From the NCBI GenBank assembly GCA_013397695.1, contig VYZI01000058.1:328013-392012 (forward strand): a stretch of 64,000 nt of DNA, written 5' to 3'. The position numbers and the translations under genes were made by a program. The stretch is from Centropus unirufus. Lineage: Eukaryota > Chordata > Aves > Cuculiformes > Centropidae. Of the stretch, positions 25,801 to 40,049 are shown one piece after another (position 1 is the stretch's first letter; the number at the start of each line of letters is the position of its first letter). The notes beneath the pieces are model-generated. The model was given only the letters and a program-made list of their open reading frames with translations, did not search any database and had not been told where the DNA came from.

Positions 25801-28800
25801 GTCAAGGTTTTGGTCTGTTAGTACACGTCCATTTATTTAAATCCATAAAAAAAATTACTATTTTCAACATTTCCTGAAATTACCAGGATGGAGCTGTGAG
25901 CAGAATGTGACTCACTCCATTTCAGAAAGATCTCCTTCACTTAGAAACTGAATTTTATTAATAATATTTTACAGAACTTCTGTGAGCTTTCAATTTCATT
26001 CATGGCTGAAAACACCTAAAGTAGGAATGGCTGAAGAAAACCTTAATAACTGAGAATTCCCCTCCATATTTTTTCAGCTGTTGAATGCAACTTAGATTTT
26101 TCCATGTTTCTAAGTTTTGGATGGGATATTTTTCTAGTAATATTCTCTGTTGTAGCAATTCTTTTTGTTTTCATTCTTTACACGATATGAAGGAAAGTCT
26201 TCAGGAATAAAATTATCTTATATCATATATGCACCCACTTGTACACATTTCGTAAGTCAACAAGAAAATGCATTTCCTTTTCTTCTACTGGTGAGCAGAG
26301 GGAGCTTTGGATAATTTGTTCTCCTAACATTGAACAGCGTTTGTTGAAACTGAAAAATAATACAGTATTTTAAATATATGAATTTTGCATATGTTCATTG
26401 TATCCTATGAAATCCATTCTTTACGACCTAGATTTGGTATTATTCATGTACAGGATTCTGTATTGGAATAGTTATTTAAAATTTAAGGTAAATTTCTGAA
26501 TGGGACATTCCCTGCAAACTTCTTGTTGCTACATTACTAATGCTCAGTAGAAACCAGCTAAATTAATCTCAAGCACAGCAGAACCTTCTGTAATGCCTTA
26601 TGAAGAATTTGTCACAGTGACATTCTTGATTCTTTCCGACAGCTGAATGACACAAAGCACTGCTAATTTACAAGGTGATGCTGGGCACTTTTATGCAATG
26701 TGACTTTCCATCTTCCCCACTGTTGCTTGCTCACATATTTTGTTCCCTATTAACTTACTCATATGCATAATGGATATAATCTCCTTTCTACATTCACCTG
26801 TGTCTACAGGATTTAGTTATTATCCTGTCTGGAATGAAGTCTGGAATCCTCTCTTACAATTAAAAAATTATTCTGGCAGTTTATATCTCCCTACCTTAGG
26901 TGCAAAGGAACACATTATAAAAATTGCTCTAACCTATATTAAGGGAGCTTTCCTAATTTCCATTTCATTACCCTTGTATTCTGGATGAAAGCTAGATGTC
27001 TTGGGCTACATCCAAGTAAAACAGAGGCGGTGATTACTGGCAGGTGCATACATATGACAGAATCAATATATGTTATTAATGCCTTCCCTTAGCTTGATTT
27101 CCTGAAGGTAAAGTTTTGGCCATTTTTAGCACATGATGCAAGAGCTATTTGTGTCTCGTTTACTAAGCACAGTGTCTGGGACCTTCCTAGTGACTAATCT
27201 CTAAATCTTCACTCCTAGCCCTTTTGGTGTGGCTTATTTGATAGCAAAACAGGCCCACGAGCTGTGTGATACTCTGGAGAATGCTGAACCTTGGTGAGCA
27301 TATTGGCTGCACATATGAGAGGAAATTAAAGAATAACTTCCCATGAAGATTTGCTCAGCTTTAAAGGCATGTCCACTTCCATTATTTTTGCAAGCTATAT
27401 CCCTATGTCTCTCAGATATTCTAGTGATCTAAATTAATGACAGGAGTAAGCCCAGAACCACTATGTTCTAAGTGAAAATTGCAGCCTAATAAAGGAAAAG
27501 GTTCTTGTATTAATAAGGTCTGGTGCAGAGCTTCAAAGAGCCCTGTTTGATCCATCAAGGGCCAGAAAATATCAAGCAATGGGTAGAGACGTTTAATAAA
27601 ATAAAAATGGGTTGGATTTAGAATATTCACTATGAACTGCTCCTAAATCAGGCACAGATGCAGAGCCCTTGCTCGAATTGCTCAGCTGGTTTTGAATGAC
27701 AGCGCACTGAGGGAAATCACACAGCGTGGTGCGTGCTTTCAGCAGCCACCACCCTGCAGAAGTTTCTGCTTAGGTACCTGCATAGCAGCAATTCCTGACC
27801 AATGATGTTTCCATTTCAGACTCCTTGCTCTCCGGGAAGTCCAAGGCAGAGTCAGGCATGAGGGATATGATGGTATCCCTGGTCACGAGGTAGCGGGTTT
27901 GGGGCTGAGTGGGGTATTGTGGGATCTGGAGGGCCTATGCAGCAGTGGAATATAAGCTTGACTGTATATATCAACATGCTCTGGAACCAAGGAGCATTTT
28001 CTAGCTCTCAGATCTGCTATGAATAATGAGTCCTGGTGGAATGTCAGGATAAACTCTCTAGGTGTGCTGTCCTTCTTTCTCCATATTTCTTCCTCAAATC
28101 TACCCTCCCTTTGAAAGGGAATATTATAATAAAGACGTTTCAGTCAGCTCCTGGTCAGCTTCTGCCCCACAGTAAGTGAGACAACATGTAAGATTTAGCT
28201 AATATTTAAATAGATATTTCACAATGTATATCAATGCATTCTCTCTCTCTAATGCATTTATTTTTGTTTTCTTCTGATTGATCATCCTAATCCGTCCACC
28301 TGTTCAGAGGAAAAAGACCAATGAGATTTAAATCAATGTTTTGTCATGATGCGAATGAAAGGGACGGTGATTCCACCCGTGAAGATTTGACAAATCTGGG
28401 GATTAGGAGTCTCAGCAGAGTCTATTTCAGTTGCACCATATTACCCCCAGCATAAATCCCAAAGTTGCTGCCTTGTCTCTGTGTTGGCTGCCTTAGCAGT
28501 TGTACTTGTCAGAGATTTCTGACTGACTAGAATCAGCTATTGCAAAACACATGGTTCCCACAGATGGTTTAGTAAAGCCAAAGTATTCTCCTAGAGTTTC
28601 CGCCAATCCCACCAAGGCTGTATGTGACAGATGCAGTTACAGTTGAGGTACTTTTTAGTGGTTGCTATATTTTCACTGTCGTCATGAGTCCCCACTGTGC
28701 CACCACATATAACTTTTCAGTGGCTCCGTTTGTACTGTGTAGAGTTCATCAAAGGAAAAGTCATGTCATCATGAATGAATAATGTCCTCATGGCATTGGT

Positions 28801-31616
28801 ACTCTGCTTTTTATTTTTGTTCTCAATGAGTAACTCCTGTAAAGGGAGTTTTCCTAATGTATGGTATTTGTATAATAGGCTTCTCATGGCAGTTCTGAAC
28901 ACATGTAGCCAATTTAATTGATTATACTGCTATTAAAAATAGTCATACACCAGTGATGGCCTTGACAGCCCATCTGTCAACAACAGAAGCTATTTAAACT
29001 CAGCACTATAATGCTGATTGGTAAAACCCTACTTGCGGCTGCATGTGAATCTCTTGTCGGAAACCCTCACACATCCACCTTACAGGATGTATTAGGGGAA
29101 TGGATGTGAAATGCTCCTTTAGGAATGCTCCAGGCATGAGGAGCACCTTTACAAGGCAGAAGCCTATGATAAAAAGAGATGCTTTGGCTTTGCTTTTCTG
29201 GCTGGCAGCCTCACACTTAGAGAAGGACAAGCTGGTGATTGCTGCAGCGTATTCCCAGTACAAGCCTTGTCCTTTCTCTTTGGACATTTCCCACACCACA
29301 TGCCAACAGTGAGCAGAAGGGCAGAAATACAGGCACTTGCAGCTCTGTTAAACTATTACCATTTCCCCTTACATTGTGGTGATCTTTCTGGGACAAATGA
29401 ACAAACTCACATGGAAAACTTAACTGGGAATCAGCATGAAGTATGAGCATTGTAACAATCAATCCGAGCGTCACCCTTGCAGTTCTCTGGGGTAAAGCGT
29501 CACTCTTTTAAGGGATAAAAAAATGTCACAAAAAGAAAGTTCCCTTGTCAGTTCTGGAATGACAATAATTTACTCTGGCTGAAGGTGTAGGACATTGAAT
29601 TCTTCCTTGCGTAACTAACAAAAGATTTTCCTTTTAATCTAATTCATCCTTCCCTCCCAACTCTCACTTCATGCTAGAGCATCTGCTTTAAGAGGGTTTT
29701 AAGGCTTAATGTAGATAAAATGCAAATGCACAGACTTCACATTAAAAAAAAAAATTGTGTCAAATCCTAAGCAAGCATTCATGGAAAGGTACCACTCTGA
29801 TTCCCGAACACAAGCTCAGGGACCAGCTGGAATTTTGGGCCTAAGTCTCAGACATTTTAAGTGTCTGTGAAACAGGATGAGTCAACAGTAACTTCGATGT
29901 TCTAGCCTTTATTTCCAAAATAGCTTTTTGAGGGGATGTTGCCATTTTTCTCCTAGACATTTTTCAGCTTTGAAAAAAACTGTCCTTCAGTGACATTCTC
30001 TAGATTTCCATATTTCCTTTTAATTTTAGTTCTTTGAAAATGTTTTTGACAAAATTCCCGTGCATGATTCATCTGAACTAAATAACAGCAAACATACCTT
30101 ATATTCAAAGGAAATCCTTCTGTACATGTTGGGAGGGACTGATTGATATGATATTATGGATCAATACTTATATTACCTGTATTGTATGACGTGATAAGCC
30201 ATTTCCTCTGCATTTTTTTACATATCTCTCTTTTTTAGTATTATGAAGACATCATTTATTACTTATAGAGGCACCAGTTATAATATGTATTTGTTTAGAT
30301 CCATTTTTCTTTTGCTCACGCACACAAGGGAGAAATAAAACAGGCAAGCTTTTCTTTGTTTTAAAGAAATTGGAGCACAGATTTATTAATTTTGACTTAT
30401 TAATTTGAAAACATCAGAAAACTCATAACAAATCACCACTGTAACATATCTTCATACTTAAATTCACTTTAGCCATTGTAGGGATTTATCCATTAACAGC
30501 TGCCGGCAATGCAAATGCATATGTATCCATCACTTACATTTCTATTTGCTTCTCTATTTCATGAATTACATCACTCTGTATGTTTTCATGGTGCTGTTTT
30601 GTTCAGCATGAAGAAAACTTTCCAATACTTGCCCAACAGTTGCCATAGCCTATCACCCCAGCATAGGTGTACTATTACATTTTGAAATGTTTTTAGATAC
30701 AAGTGGCCTAAATCTGTGCTTCACAGACATCCCCTACACAACAGTGAAGTTCTGTATCTTGAAGTCTTTGTGGTTAGAATAAATACTTAAAATGGATTGT
30801 GTATGTGGTATTATATATATCAGTTTATTTTTCCTGAGACATATTGAGAAAACTAATAATTCCTAGTATTTTTCTTTTTAGAAGCAAAACTGTTACTGTA
30901 GGATAAAAATTTCATTATGTTTAGCAAGAATAAACCTGAATAATTGACAAAATTTTTTTTTTTGGTTGATTGCTTTTTGTTTTGCCAATGGTCTGTGACA
31001 CCTAGGACTGCTATACAGCAGGTTTTTTCTTGGTGTTTTTCTAGATGCTTTGCTCGGCATCACATTCATTAAAGCTTATATGTCACCCACACTTTGCAAT
31101 TCAGATTTCTATTTACTTTTTGGCACTTAGTCTCCACCCTTCCACTTTAGGACCCTGTCGCTTTTAATTACCCAACTGATTTGTCATAGGGCTGCACTTT
31201 CTTTTTTTTTGCAGTCAAAAGCTTGCCTGCAACTTCTCACTGAAAGCACACTTGTTGAAAACCAACCAAGTATTTAATACAAACACCCTGGGGCAAAGGC
31301 GTTCCTTGAAGGCTACTGGCCAAGGATTGGAGCAGCTTATCAGCAAGCCAGCTAGGGTTGGCTTCATTGAGGTGAGGGTTTGCAAAGGTGCCCTTGAAGT
31401 GGACACACAGATCTGAATCAAAAGGAATACTTTGAGCATACATTTTATTTTTTCCCCCTTGAGACTCCAGTCTAAATGATATGTTCAACCAAAGTTAATT
31501 CTGAAGGCCTGTGTACACACTAATAATGCCAATATGTTTAAACTGGTGCCCTTAAATGAGTTTATATAGATCTAGTTGGTTTATTAACCCTGTCAAGAAA
31601 GCGTGCCTATTTTAGC
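19881..31616. other. Long unique AT-rich tract, no gene seen
   Basis: Nearly 12 kb without a recognisable gene or transposon. The longest open frame is 110 codons (minus strand, 23340-23672) and is F/S/L-rich, typical of AT-rich chance frames. Small structures: a TAAT-N4-ATTA palindrome at 24228-24245, a short (CT)n at 28240-28250, and A/T-rich runs. The 20590-20760 part, with many ATTA/TAAT words, could be conserved non-coding DNA. Confidence 0.55.
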
Positions 31617-31648
31617 ATATCCAGTATATAGTATATCCAGTATATAGC
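31617..31648. repeat. Two-copy 16-bp tandem duplication
   Basis: ATATCCAGTATATAG plus one base occurs twice in a row (31617-31632 and 31633-31648), differing only in the last base. This is a recent slippage-type duplication. Confidence 0.85.
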
Positions 31649-31959
31649 ATGTAAACATTTCCCTGACACAGGAAGACATTACTTTCTCAGTGCTTCTCCT
31701 TGCTCCTGCATATGTCACCGGGAAGCTGTGTCTGTCCTAGCTGATATTCCATACTCCTATGCCAGAAGGATATTTACCCTCCTCTCCAACTGCTTGTTCA
31801 CTCCTGCCTTGTAGCACCATCCACGCTGTATCCACCTATTGCCTGTGCATCCCTGACTGCCTTCCCTTCTCTTCTATCCCTTTCTAAAGTCTTTTCTCCC
31901 ATAGCAAAACTTATTTCAGTGAAGAAGTTAGCTCTAACATTTTCAGCTGTGCCATCATC

Positions 31960-32742
31960 TATCTAGAGAGACCTTGACAGGCTGGATAAATGGGTCACCA
32001 GAAACATCTTGAAAATCAACAGACAGAAATGCTAAACTCTGCACCTGAGGAAAAGCACCCCCTTGCACCAGTACAGGCTTTGGACTAACTGATTAGAAAG
32101 CAGTTTTGCAGACAAGGCTTTGGGAGTCCTGATGGGCAAGCCGACCATGAGCCAGCATTGCACCTTCATGACAAAGGTCAACAGTATCCTGGGCTTCAGT
32201 AGGAGAAGAAGCACGAAAGATCCTTCATCTTTACTTAGCACTGATGAGATGCTTTTGAAGTGCTGACTAGAGTGCTGAGCTGATCAGTACAAGGAGACTT
32301 GCACATTCTGGAGTGAGCCAGGCAAAGGGCTACTGAGGTGATGAATGGACTGCAGCATATTTCATCAGAGAAGATGATGGAGCTGAGACTGTTTAGTCTG
32401 AAGAAGAAAATGTTTAGGGGTACTTTTCACTATACATAAATATCTGTTGGGTAGGTTTGAAGAAGGCAGAGGCACATTCTTCTCAGCAGAGCCGAGTGGC
32501 AGGACCAGGCAACAGGCACAAATTCCGATATTGGTAAATCCTTTCAAACGTAAGAGAAACTTTCAACTGTGAGGGAGATCAGAGACTGGAACAGGCTGCT
32601 CAGAAGCATTGTACTCTCTTAGAGATATTAAAAATCTGACTGGACACTGTCCTAGGAAACCTGCTGTAGTTTACCCTGGCTTGAGTAGGGCCTTGGACTA
32701 GGTGGTTTCCATAGGTGCCTTCTAATCCCAATGATCCTGCCA
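31960..32742 (+). mobile_element. 5'-truncated CR1 LINE, 3' end of ORF2 plus 3' UTR
   Basis: The largest transposon in the window. It aligns by eye with the end of bird CR1: GAGACCTTGACAGGCTGGA, then CACTGGTGAGG-type RT-end sequence, GAGACTGTTTAGTCTGAAG (equivalent to GGGCTTGTTCAGTCTGGAG), TAAATATCTG, GGAACAGGCTGCTCAGA, a GACTGGACACTGTCCTAGG-like segment, TTGGACTAGGTGGTTTCC, and a decayed tail at ATGATCCTGC. The first 32 kb-side boundary is approximate. CR1 copies are typically truncated at the 5' end because reverse transcription stops early. Many substitutions and indels show it is old. Confidence 0.85.
31966..32650 (+). pseudogene. CR1 ORF2 (reverse transcriptase) C-terminal remnant
   Basis: In shifting frames the plus strand still encodes pieces typical of the end of the CR1 ORF2 protein: LDRWVT.NILKINRQKC, TLHLRKSTPLHQYRL, LESSFADKALGVLMGKPTMSQ, and further on RLFSLKK-like and a WNRLL-like region (GGAACAGGCTGCTC). 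In intact CR1 this follows the reverse transcriptase palm, and the protein copies its own RNA at a nicked chromosomal site. Here the endonuclease and the RT catalytic part are absent and several stops and frameshifts break the rest. The minus-strand frames of 60-69 codons over this span are shadows. Confidence 0.75.
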
Positions 32743-35700
32743 GACTGTGTTGGACATACCAGTCAATATTCCTGTCTTTCTTCATTCAAATTTCTAGTTT
32801 TATGCAGTTTACCAGAGCCCAAGCAAAGGAGCAAATATCTCAGATGCTATCTTCACGATGTATGAAGTTTTTAAGGGTTTTTCGTTGTTTGCTTGTTTGT
32901 TTCCTGAGAGAAGAGGAAGATTTTGTGTAATTCATGCTGTCCTCTTTCAAGTCATCCTCACTCAAGTCTAGCAGAGCAGGTAAGGAGTCCTAGTAAACTA
33001 TTAGGAGGCAAAGGACAAACTGATAGAAAGTGGAATTGCTGCTTGCATAATTCATAGCCATAGAAAAAAAAACTAATCAAGAGTTATATTTCGGTGGAGC
33101 AAAAGCCATAGCACTTCCACAATTAAAATCCAGCATACGAATTTTATCTAACCCAGCACTGAAATATGAAGATATTTCCCCCAAAGAAGCTGACAGAGTC
33201 TCCCAAAGAAGAAAGAAAATGCCGTACTGGGACCTCTCTGTACTTAGAGCTTACGCCTGCCCCTAAAAGCACTTGAAGCACCAACAGGCTTTTGTGAAGC
33301 TGAGAAGACTTTGTGTGCAATCGGTAGCTATTATAATATTGGAAAGAATATTATGGGGATCAGCAGACAAAGGGTCACCAGGACAGCTGAGGTTGGGACA
33401 TCAGTCAGGTTTGTCACTCCCCAGCTGCCTACTCTCTATTATGGCAAGAAAGTTAGAGCTACTGGTCAGTAAATGTCTCATTATTCTAAAGGCTTGATGG
33501 TTTCAGAAGGCAACTGACAAGCAGAAGAGGGACAGGTAACTAGGTACTTGTAACCTCAACAGATGAGAAAACTGGTTGTGCAAGAGGGACTGGAGTCATT
33601 GTCCAAAGCAAGCCAGTAGTGAACAGGAAAAACAAAACTATAAATGCCTTCCTGTTCAATTTAATTGAATCAAAGGAATGTCTTGCAGGCTGAAGAACCT
33701 AGCCCAGCTCTACCAACACTCCATTTTCATAGCACATAGGGAAATCTCTGTCTTGATGGGCTTCTGTGTGTTCCTTGACATTCAAGAAGGTGGCTTAAGT
33801 GTCTTTACTGAAGTTCACCAAGAAAGGGGAAGGGAACAGGAAGATTGAGGAAAGTCCTAAAGAGTCTCCTACATAACTGCCAGTCGCTAGGGGTGTGACT
33901 TTGTGCATTGTGTTCATATGCACAGACTGTGCAATGTTCTGCTGCTTGTTTGGTGTGTCAGGTTTACCAGAAAACTTTTTTGGACGCCAGAACCATTGTG
34001 AAGGATTCTTGGCTGAGGAGGAGCAGGAAAGGGAGGGCTGACTATGGGTTAAGTTGCGGGTAGTGTGAGCAATATATTTCTGTCTTTCACATTCAAAATT
34101 TTATTTCTCTGACTGGCAAGTCTTCATTTCTCCATCTCCTGGATAGAGTAGAACTACATTTTTTTACCTATTTTTGACTAAGTGAGATCTCTATGGGAAA
34201 CTAATTCATGCAGAGTATTCTTCCCACAGGGACAGCTAATCTGTGCAGCAGGCAGGGTGGTCTCAGGAGGGGTCTGTCATCCAGCCTGGATTGTAGGTTT
34301 GAGGCATATGCTACGCACTCAGTATTGCATCATGGTATTATTCATATAAGGTGGTAAGCCTCCTTAGAGTATAATTATGCAGTCTGCTCAACTCCCAAAA
34401 TGTAATTACCTCTCAGTGGGGCTGGGTTATGTTCACAAACTGAGCCAGGGCAAGACTCCTCCTTTCAGGGCCTGGGTGCCCTGTACTTTGCCAAGATTTT
34501 TTTTTTCTTCTGTTTCTTCTTGACAGGTAACCAGAGGGAGGGAAAAATAAACGTTTTCTTGACACTGGCATCAGCTGTACCAAGATGACCGTGGTTCCAT
34601 GATGGTTTGAAATGCAAAAAAAAAACCAAAAAGACACCCACATAGAGCTCACTGGCCTCATTGAATTGAGAAATGGGAGTTGGGCTTCTCCGGGGACCTC
34701 AGACAACTTTCACTTTCCAGATTATGATGTAAAGCACCAGCTGCAGGGACAAAGAGCATTTTAAAAGCCCATCTTTAAATTTCATGGGGACAATCTAAAA
34801 AGATTGTGAAAAAGAACAGGAACTCTCCTTGGATATTTTGTTGCAACTTTCTCCCTCATGCTGCTCATCTCTGCTGCTTATCTGGTCGTGCTACTAAGCT
34901 ACTGAAGAAGGGCTATCTGTCAAGTTTTCATATAGAAACAGGTTATCCTGACGATTTCTTCTTCAATATCTTCTAATAATTTTCCCCTTTGCACACACAC
35001 CATTCTTGGCTGTGGGCCAGGAAAATCCAGAGTGTTTCCAGGGAGATTTGAGCTCTGCTGAGTGCCATATTTTACAGTAGACTCAAAGAGAATAAATCCA
35101 ATATTTTTATGGAACAGCTTAGGCACAGGAACAGGCAAATTGCCACACTAACACATTCCTTGTCTCCAAAGGGAGGCAAGCAAAATATTCACTCAGCCTT
35201 TGATAAGCTTCCTATCATCCATCATTGTAACGACCTTCCAGTCAAGAAAATCTGCATGGTTCTGGGTCTTAGCTGCACACCTCTGCTACTCCTCAGCAGG
35301 GAAAGGAAGACTGTAGTGGGTGAATCCAGGGCTATCTTCAGGTCATCTGCGCTGAGCAGAGGAGCCAGATGGCTTAATAGTTGCTGGACAGTTTTGGAGA
35401 TGTAGATTTGTGATGCTGTGAGACTTACAGAGGAGATGAGAGGAAACCTGCGACAGGGCTGAGCTTAGTAAGACACCTATTTCTCGTTACTTGGGGTGAT
35501 TCCTCGAGATCATACAGAGATCCTCACTTGCTTTAGGGGAGCCAATTTGTTGGGCAATAGTTGGAGCATGAGATTTTGCCCCTCTTCAAGGCTCTGTTGT
35601 AGATTAATGTCTTGTTAACAAAAAATTTTTGCATTTCGCCGACACTGTGAGAAAAATTATGCCTGCATATTAAAAATTCCACCTTTGTACTTTATATTGT

Positions 35701-38700
35701 TCTTTTGCTTCTTCTTTTCCCTTGTTGCAATCTTAACCATGAAAGGTCTGCTTTGGTAGTTGAGATGTGTTTTACACAACTGAATCTCTGAATATGGAAG
35801 CATTTCATAGCCATTTTCAAGGTTAGCAATTAAGAGAATGGTTAATTTCACATGAAGCAAAACAAAATAATATTTGATCTGCGGGGAGTTATACCCAGTT
35901 GGCAATCACACAGTGGCTTAATATAAGATACATCAACTCTTCCCTGTTATATTTTGCATAGCTGATAATTTTTGATGCACAATTACACCCCTCAGACAAA
36001 GGGTAAACCCTGTTGTCACACATTTTTTATAACTGAGGGTCTGGCCATCCCTTCTGTTTTTTCCTACTTCTACTCCTGCCAGAACTAAGCCAGTGCAGAT
36101 GAATTAACAGGTAGAGGCCTCCGTACTATTCTGTGCATTCCTCTGTCTCTACCTGGGTGACAGGCAGATGTCCTGCTACCACCAGAGAGTTTCAAGGTGG
36201 CTTGGAAGGAAGTCTCCCCTTGCTGCTGCTCAAGAGGTAGTAGAATTTAATTTTGCAAGCGCAACCAATAAAAATTGTTTTTCTTGGCAAGAAGGAGGTA
36301 TATCAAATTCTCTTGGTATTTTACTGTGTGCCTTGACATATGAGAAAATCATAGCCACCTTCTTTATTGCTCTGAAAGAAGATATTCCAGAAGGCAATGA
36401 GTTCAGCAAGCAATGAACTATGGGTGATTCTGAGGCTGCTGGCTCACCTGATGGAGTGCTTCTATCATGTTATGTACCTACAGACTCCCTATTGCACAGC
36501 AGACAAGCCTAGTCTTCAAGACTCCATCCAAGAAGTCAACATGGATGTGGGCTCCTGGTCTTGCATGGTTCTACCGCAATTGCCATTCCTTCAACCTCCC
36601 CTCTTCTAATGGGCAATCAAGGCTGAACAAAAAGGCAGGGCAACTTTCTGCTGCTATTTTCTGTATAAGACTGTGTATAAAGACTGTGGTTAAAACGAAA
36701 CAGCACTTGAAATGGAAAATTTTCAGGTCTTGTTTCTTAAAATTTACAATGCTTCAGCCTTAAAAGAACTCCCTTTTTGGTTATTGCTCCAGAAATTTCT
36801 TTTTAGTAGTCCTGACAGCTTTCAGAAACAAAAGAGCCTTCCAAGAGAATTTTAAAGAGTTTTTCAAAAACACTTTTGCCTTTGTGTTTAAGAGAGGCTT
36901 TGGCAGCACTGAAAAACAGCAGTGCTTCTCTTCACTCCCTCTTCTCTTTGTCAATCATCTGAATTTGCACTGCATTTAAGAGCTTGTCGCATAAATTACT
37001 GGAGACCTTAAAATCGTTCCTTCCAAACTGGTAATTTTTGTGTAGAAAATCTTGCTGTGAGGCCGTGTGAAACTGAACCAAACAAATGAATAACAGAGAG
37101 AATGATGAAATTGTGAATGTAAATATGTTAAAAAGCAAAATCTTTCTCTACTCTTCTTTCTATATAGAGATCTGATGTTCTTTCACTAAAAAGAACACAA
37201 CTGGTAGGCGTTTCTGGAAGTAACTGCTGATACGGTGACTGTACGTGTACTTTTCCAAAATGGATTTTTGCTGTAAATTACTCGATTGAAACCCTAAGGG
37301 AAAATAAGAACAGAATTCTTGATTAACTTTTTGCTGGAGGGAATATAAATGAAAAAGGACTCCATCAATTTATTAAGAAGGCATTAAGGTTAGTATTATG
37401 CATATAAAAGCAGGCCAAAAGAGGAAATGTTGTTACTTGCACTTAGTGATGCAAGTGACGGATTAGTAATCTGCCATATATTGAAATGGAAGGCTACTTA
37501 CAGCCCAGTAAGGAAAATTTACCTGTTCCAGCATCAAGTCAGTCCTTCCTGGTTTACTTCCCTCATTGTGTGTGTAATTTTTTCTGTCAAAACTATAGAA
37601 AACAGAAGCATGGTTCATCTAGTCAAGCACATCTCCAATGTGACTTCATTTCTATCATAAAGAAAATCTAAATTTCTGTCTTTGTTCAGTTGTAGAGTCT
37701 TTATTAAGTATACACTTAACATAACTTCAAAGCCATTTACGACAAAATATTTCATAGAGTATAAACAGCTTCTGACAGCATAAACAGTAGATGAACAGGG
37801 TCTGTAAAGCACGGGAGTTCAAGTGATTGCATGGAACATAGTAACTATGAATGAACATTCTTACACCGGTAAACACTTCAATATTTATATTGTAGTTTTT
37901 ATACATAGTCTCAGAATTTTTGTGTTTGTATTAGACTATTTGTCTATTGGATATACAGCTTGTGCATAATTAAAAAGACACATGTTAAACATATTATAAT
38001 TTTTTAACATTCTGTTTCTGAATAATAAGAAAAAATTAGAACGTCAAACCAAAAGATATAAGTAGACAAACACAAAAAAATTTAGAGTTTGATTTGGCTT
38101 CCTGAAGCCTGATGACTTTCTGCTACCATGCTTAAAGAATCACCAAACAGCAAACAGAGAATCCAGGTTCATACCAGTTGTCTTAGGGGAAAAAAAAAGA
38201 ACTGAAATACTAATAATGTAATTCTAGCATGTCCTCCAATGTTAAAAATTGTGTGTGTTTTACTGTTGGTTTATTAAATGTCTGAAGAAAGCATTGCAAT
38301 ACAGGACTACCTGCAACTTTTTTTGGGACATCACCTCTCAACCTCAGACCAAGACGTGCAACATGGCTTGGGTCTTCATTTCCCTGAAGCAGGCCTCATC
38401 CAACTGCCTCGCAATATAGTCTTCCACCCTGCATCTCCTCCAAGCCCTTTCCTTCCCATCAACATAAATTTTACTCTTAGGGGCTCTTTCAGTCAATAAA
38501 ATGAGGAGTGCATTGCAGCCCAACAGACAAATATTTTTTGGCATGAACAGGAATGGCACACCTAGACACAGCTGAGAGAACCAAATGCAAAGCAGTCTCA
38601 GTCAATGTGCCTGATAAGAGGAGTTCCCAGACAGAACTATTCCCAGAACCATGTTGGGGTCTATTTTGGACAGTGTTTCAAATAAAAACCTGCAAATGAA

Positions 38701-40049
38701 TGAGCTTCCCTGCACTATGAGCAGTCAGGAGACCAGAACACAGAATTAAACTGTACAACAAGGCTTTTTGATAGTATAGAGTCACTGTTAAATTTCACAC
38801 TCCCTTGACATGAGATTATGTTTTAGTGTGTTCCTTGATATAATTTTCTTTGATTTGGTGTTTTACCTTTGCCTGAATGGGTATTTTTTAGAAGGTCTGA
38901 CTAACTTATGTGCTGACAAGTGGCTGCTGTGATATGAAAACTTCTGCTCGTAGGAGCTGAAAATATTAGTAATGATCATTTAGCATGGACCCCAAATTCT
39001 GTAAATGTATTACAGTCAGCATAGTTGAAGTGTAACAACTATGATTTCATTTGTTGTGTGTATGTGTTACACTGAAGCCTCTATTCTCAGATGAATTTTC
39101 AATGGACCTCATTCTCTCTATCTGCCATATTATTGAGTAATTGGACAGTCTGTCGATGAACTGAGAAAACCAATAGTGGTACACCAACATGGAGGGTAGA
39201 ATTTTTTCTTGCTGTTCCTGAAGTCGCAGTTACACCTGAGATAAGGTATTTAAATAAGTGAATTTTGGAGGATTTTCTGTTAGAAATGTGGAATTAAATA
39301 AAGCCTGTGTTGTAATAGAACTGTTTTATAAAAAAAAAAGCCTCATGAATGTGTTGCTTTCGAAGAAAATCCAGGGGCTCCAATAAAACATACATTATCA
39401 TGCCAATGTGAGTACTGCTGTCCAATGCCTGTATTTCACTGTGAGTACAGTATACTTTTAAGGTAGCCTTTTGGGCTGCGTAGGGTAGCTTGGCCACATT
39501 GGAAAATACTACAGTGATTGCTGTTTGCTAAAATACCAAAGAGCTAAGGGAATCTCATCTCAGCCGTTGCTTGTTTCTGTAGGGTTTTCTTTCCCTTGCA
39601 GTGTCCTACTTAGAAGAAAGCACTTCAGGGTTGGTAGTTGAGGTGCTATTTTTTACTAAATAGATGCATGTAGGTATCTCAGATTTGTCTAATTTCAAGT
39701 GACAGTGTCCCTGTCTTATATGTAAAGTTTCCTTCTTATTGTAGGATTTGTAAATTATTCTTATGAAAATAATACATTTTTTTCATAATGAACTTTGCCC
39801 CATTTGAGACCAGCAATAATCAGAAAGAGGTAAAACCAAGTATTTAGGAAGAATGATTTTGAAAACAACCTCAATCTTAGTTTGGGGAACGTTACCTGCT
39901 CCAATAATGAGAAATCTGGAACATGACTTCTAAGGAGCCTGTTGAGTGTCAGAAACAGGCAGTGGTGAGTTGGCTACTGATTCTCATGTTTCCTGTGCAG
40001 AGACTGAAAACTGCTTTTGGAGAAGCAAACTGAACAAACTGTCAGGAGA
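32743..40049. other. Unique non-coding DNA, no gene seen
   Basis: No gene or recognisable transposon. Open frames reach 98 codons at 34413-34706, 35109-35405 and 36467-36763 without family resemblance. A TGTCAATCA word at 36949-36957 (reverse TGATTGACA, the PBX/PREP-type core) sits in a stretch that looks like conserved non-coding DNA. The rest is unremarkable. Confidence 0.55.
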
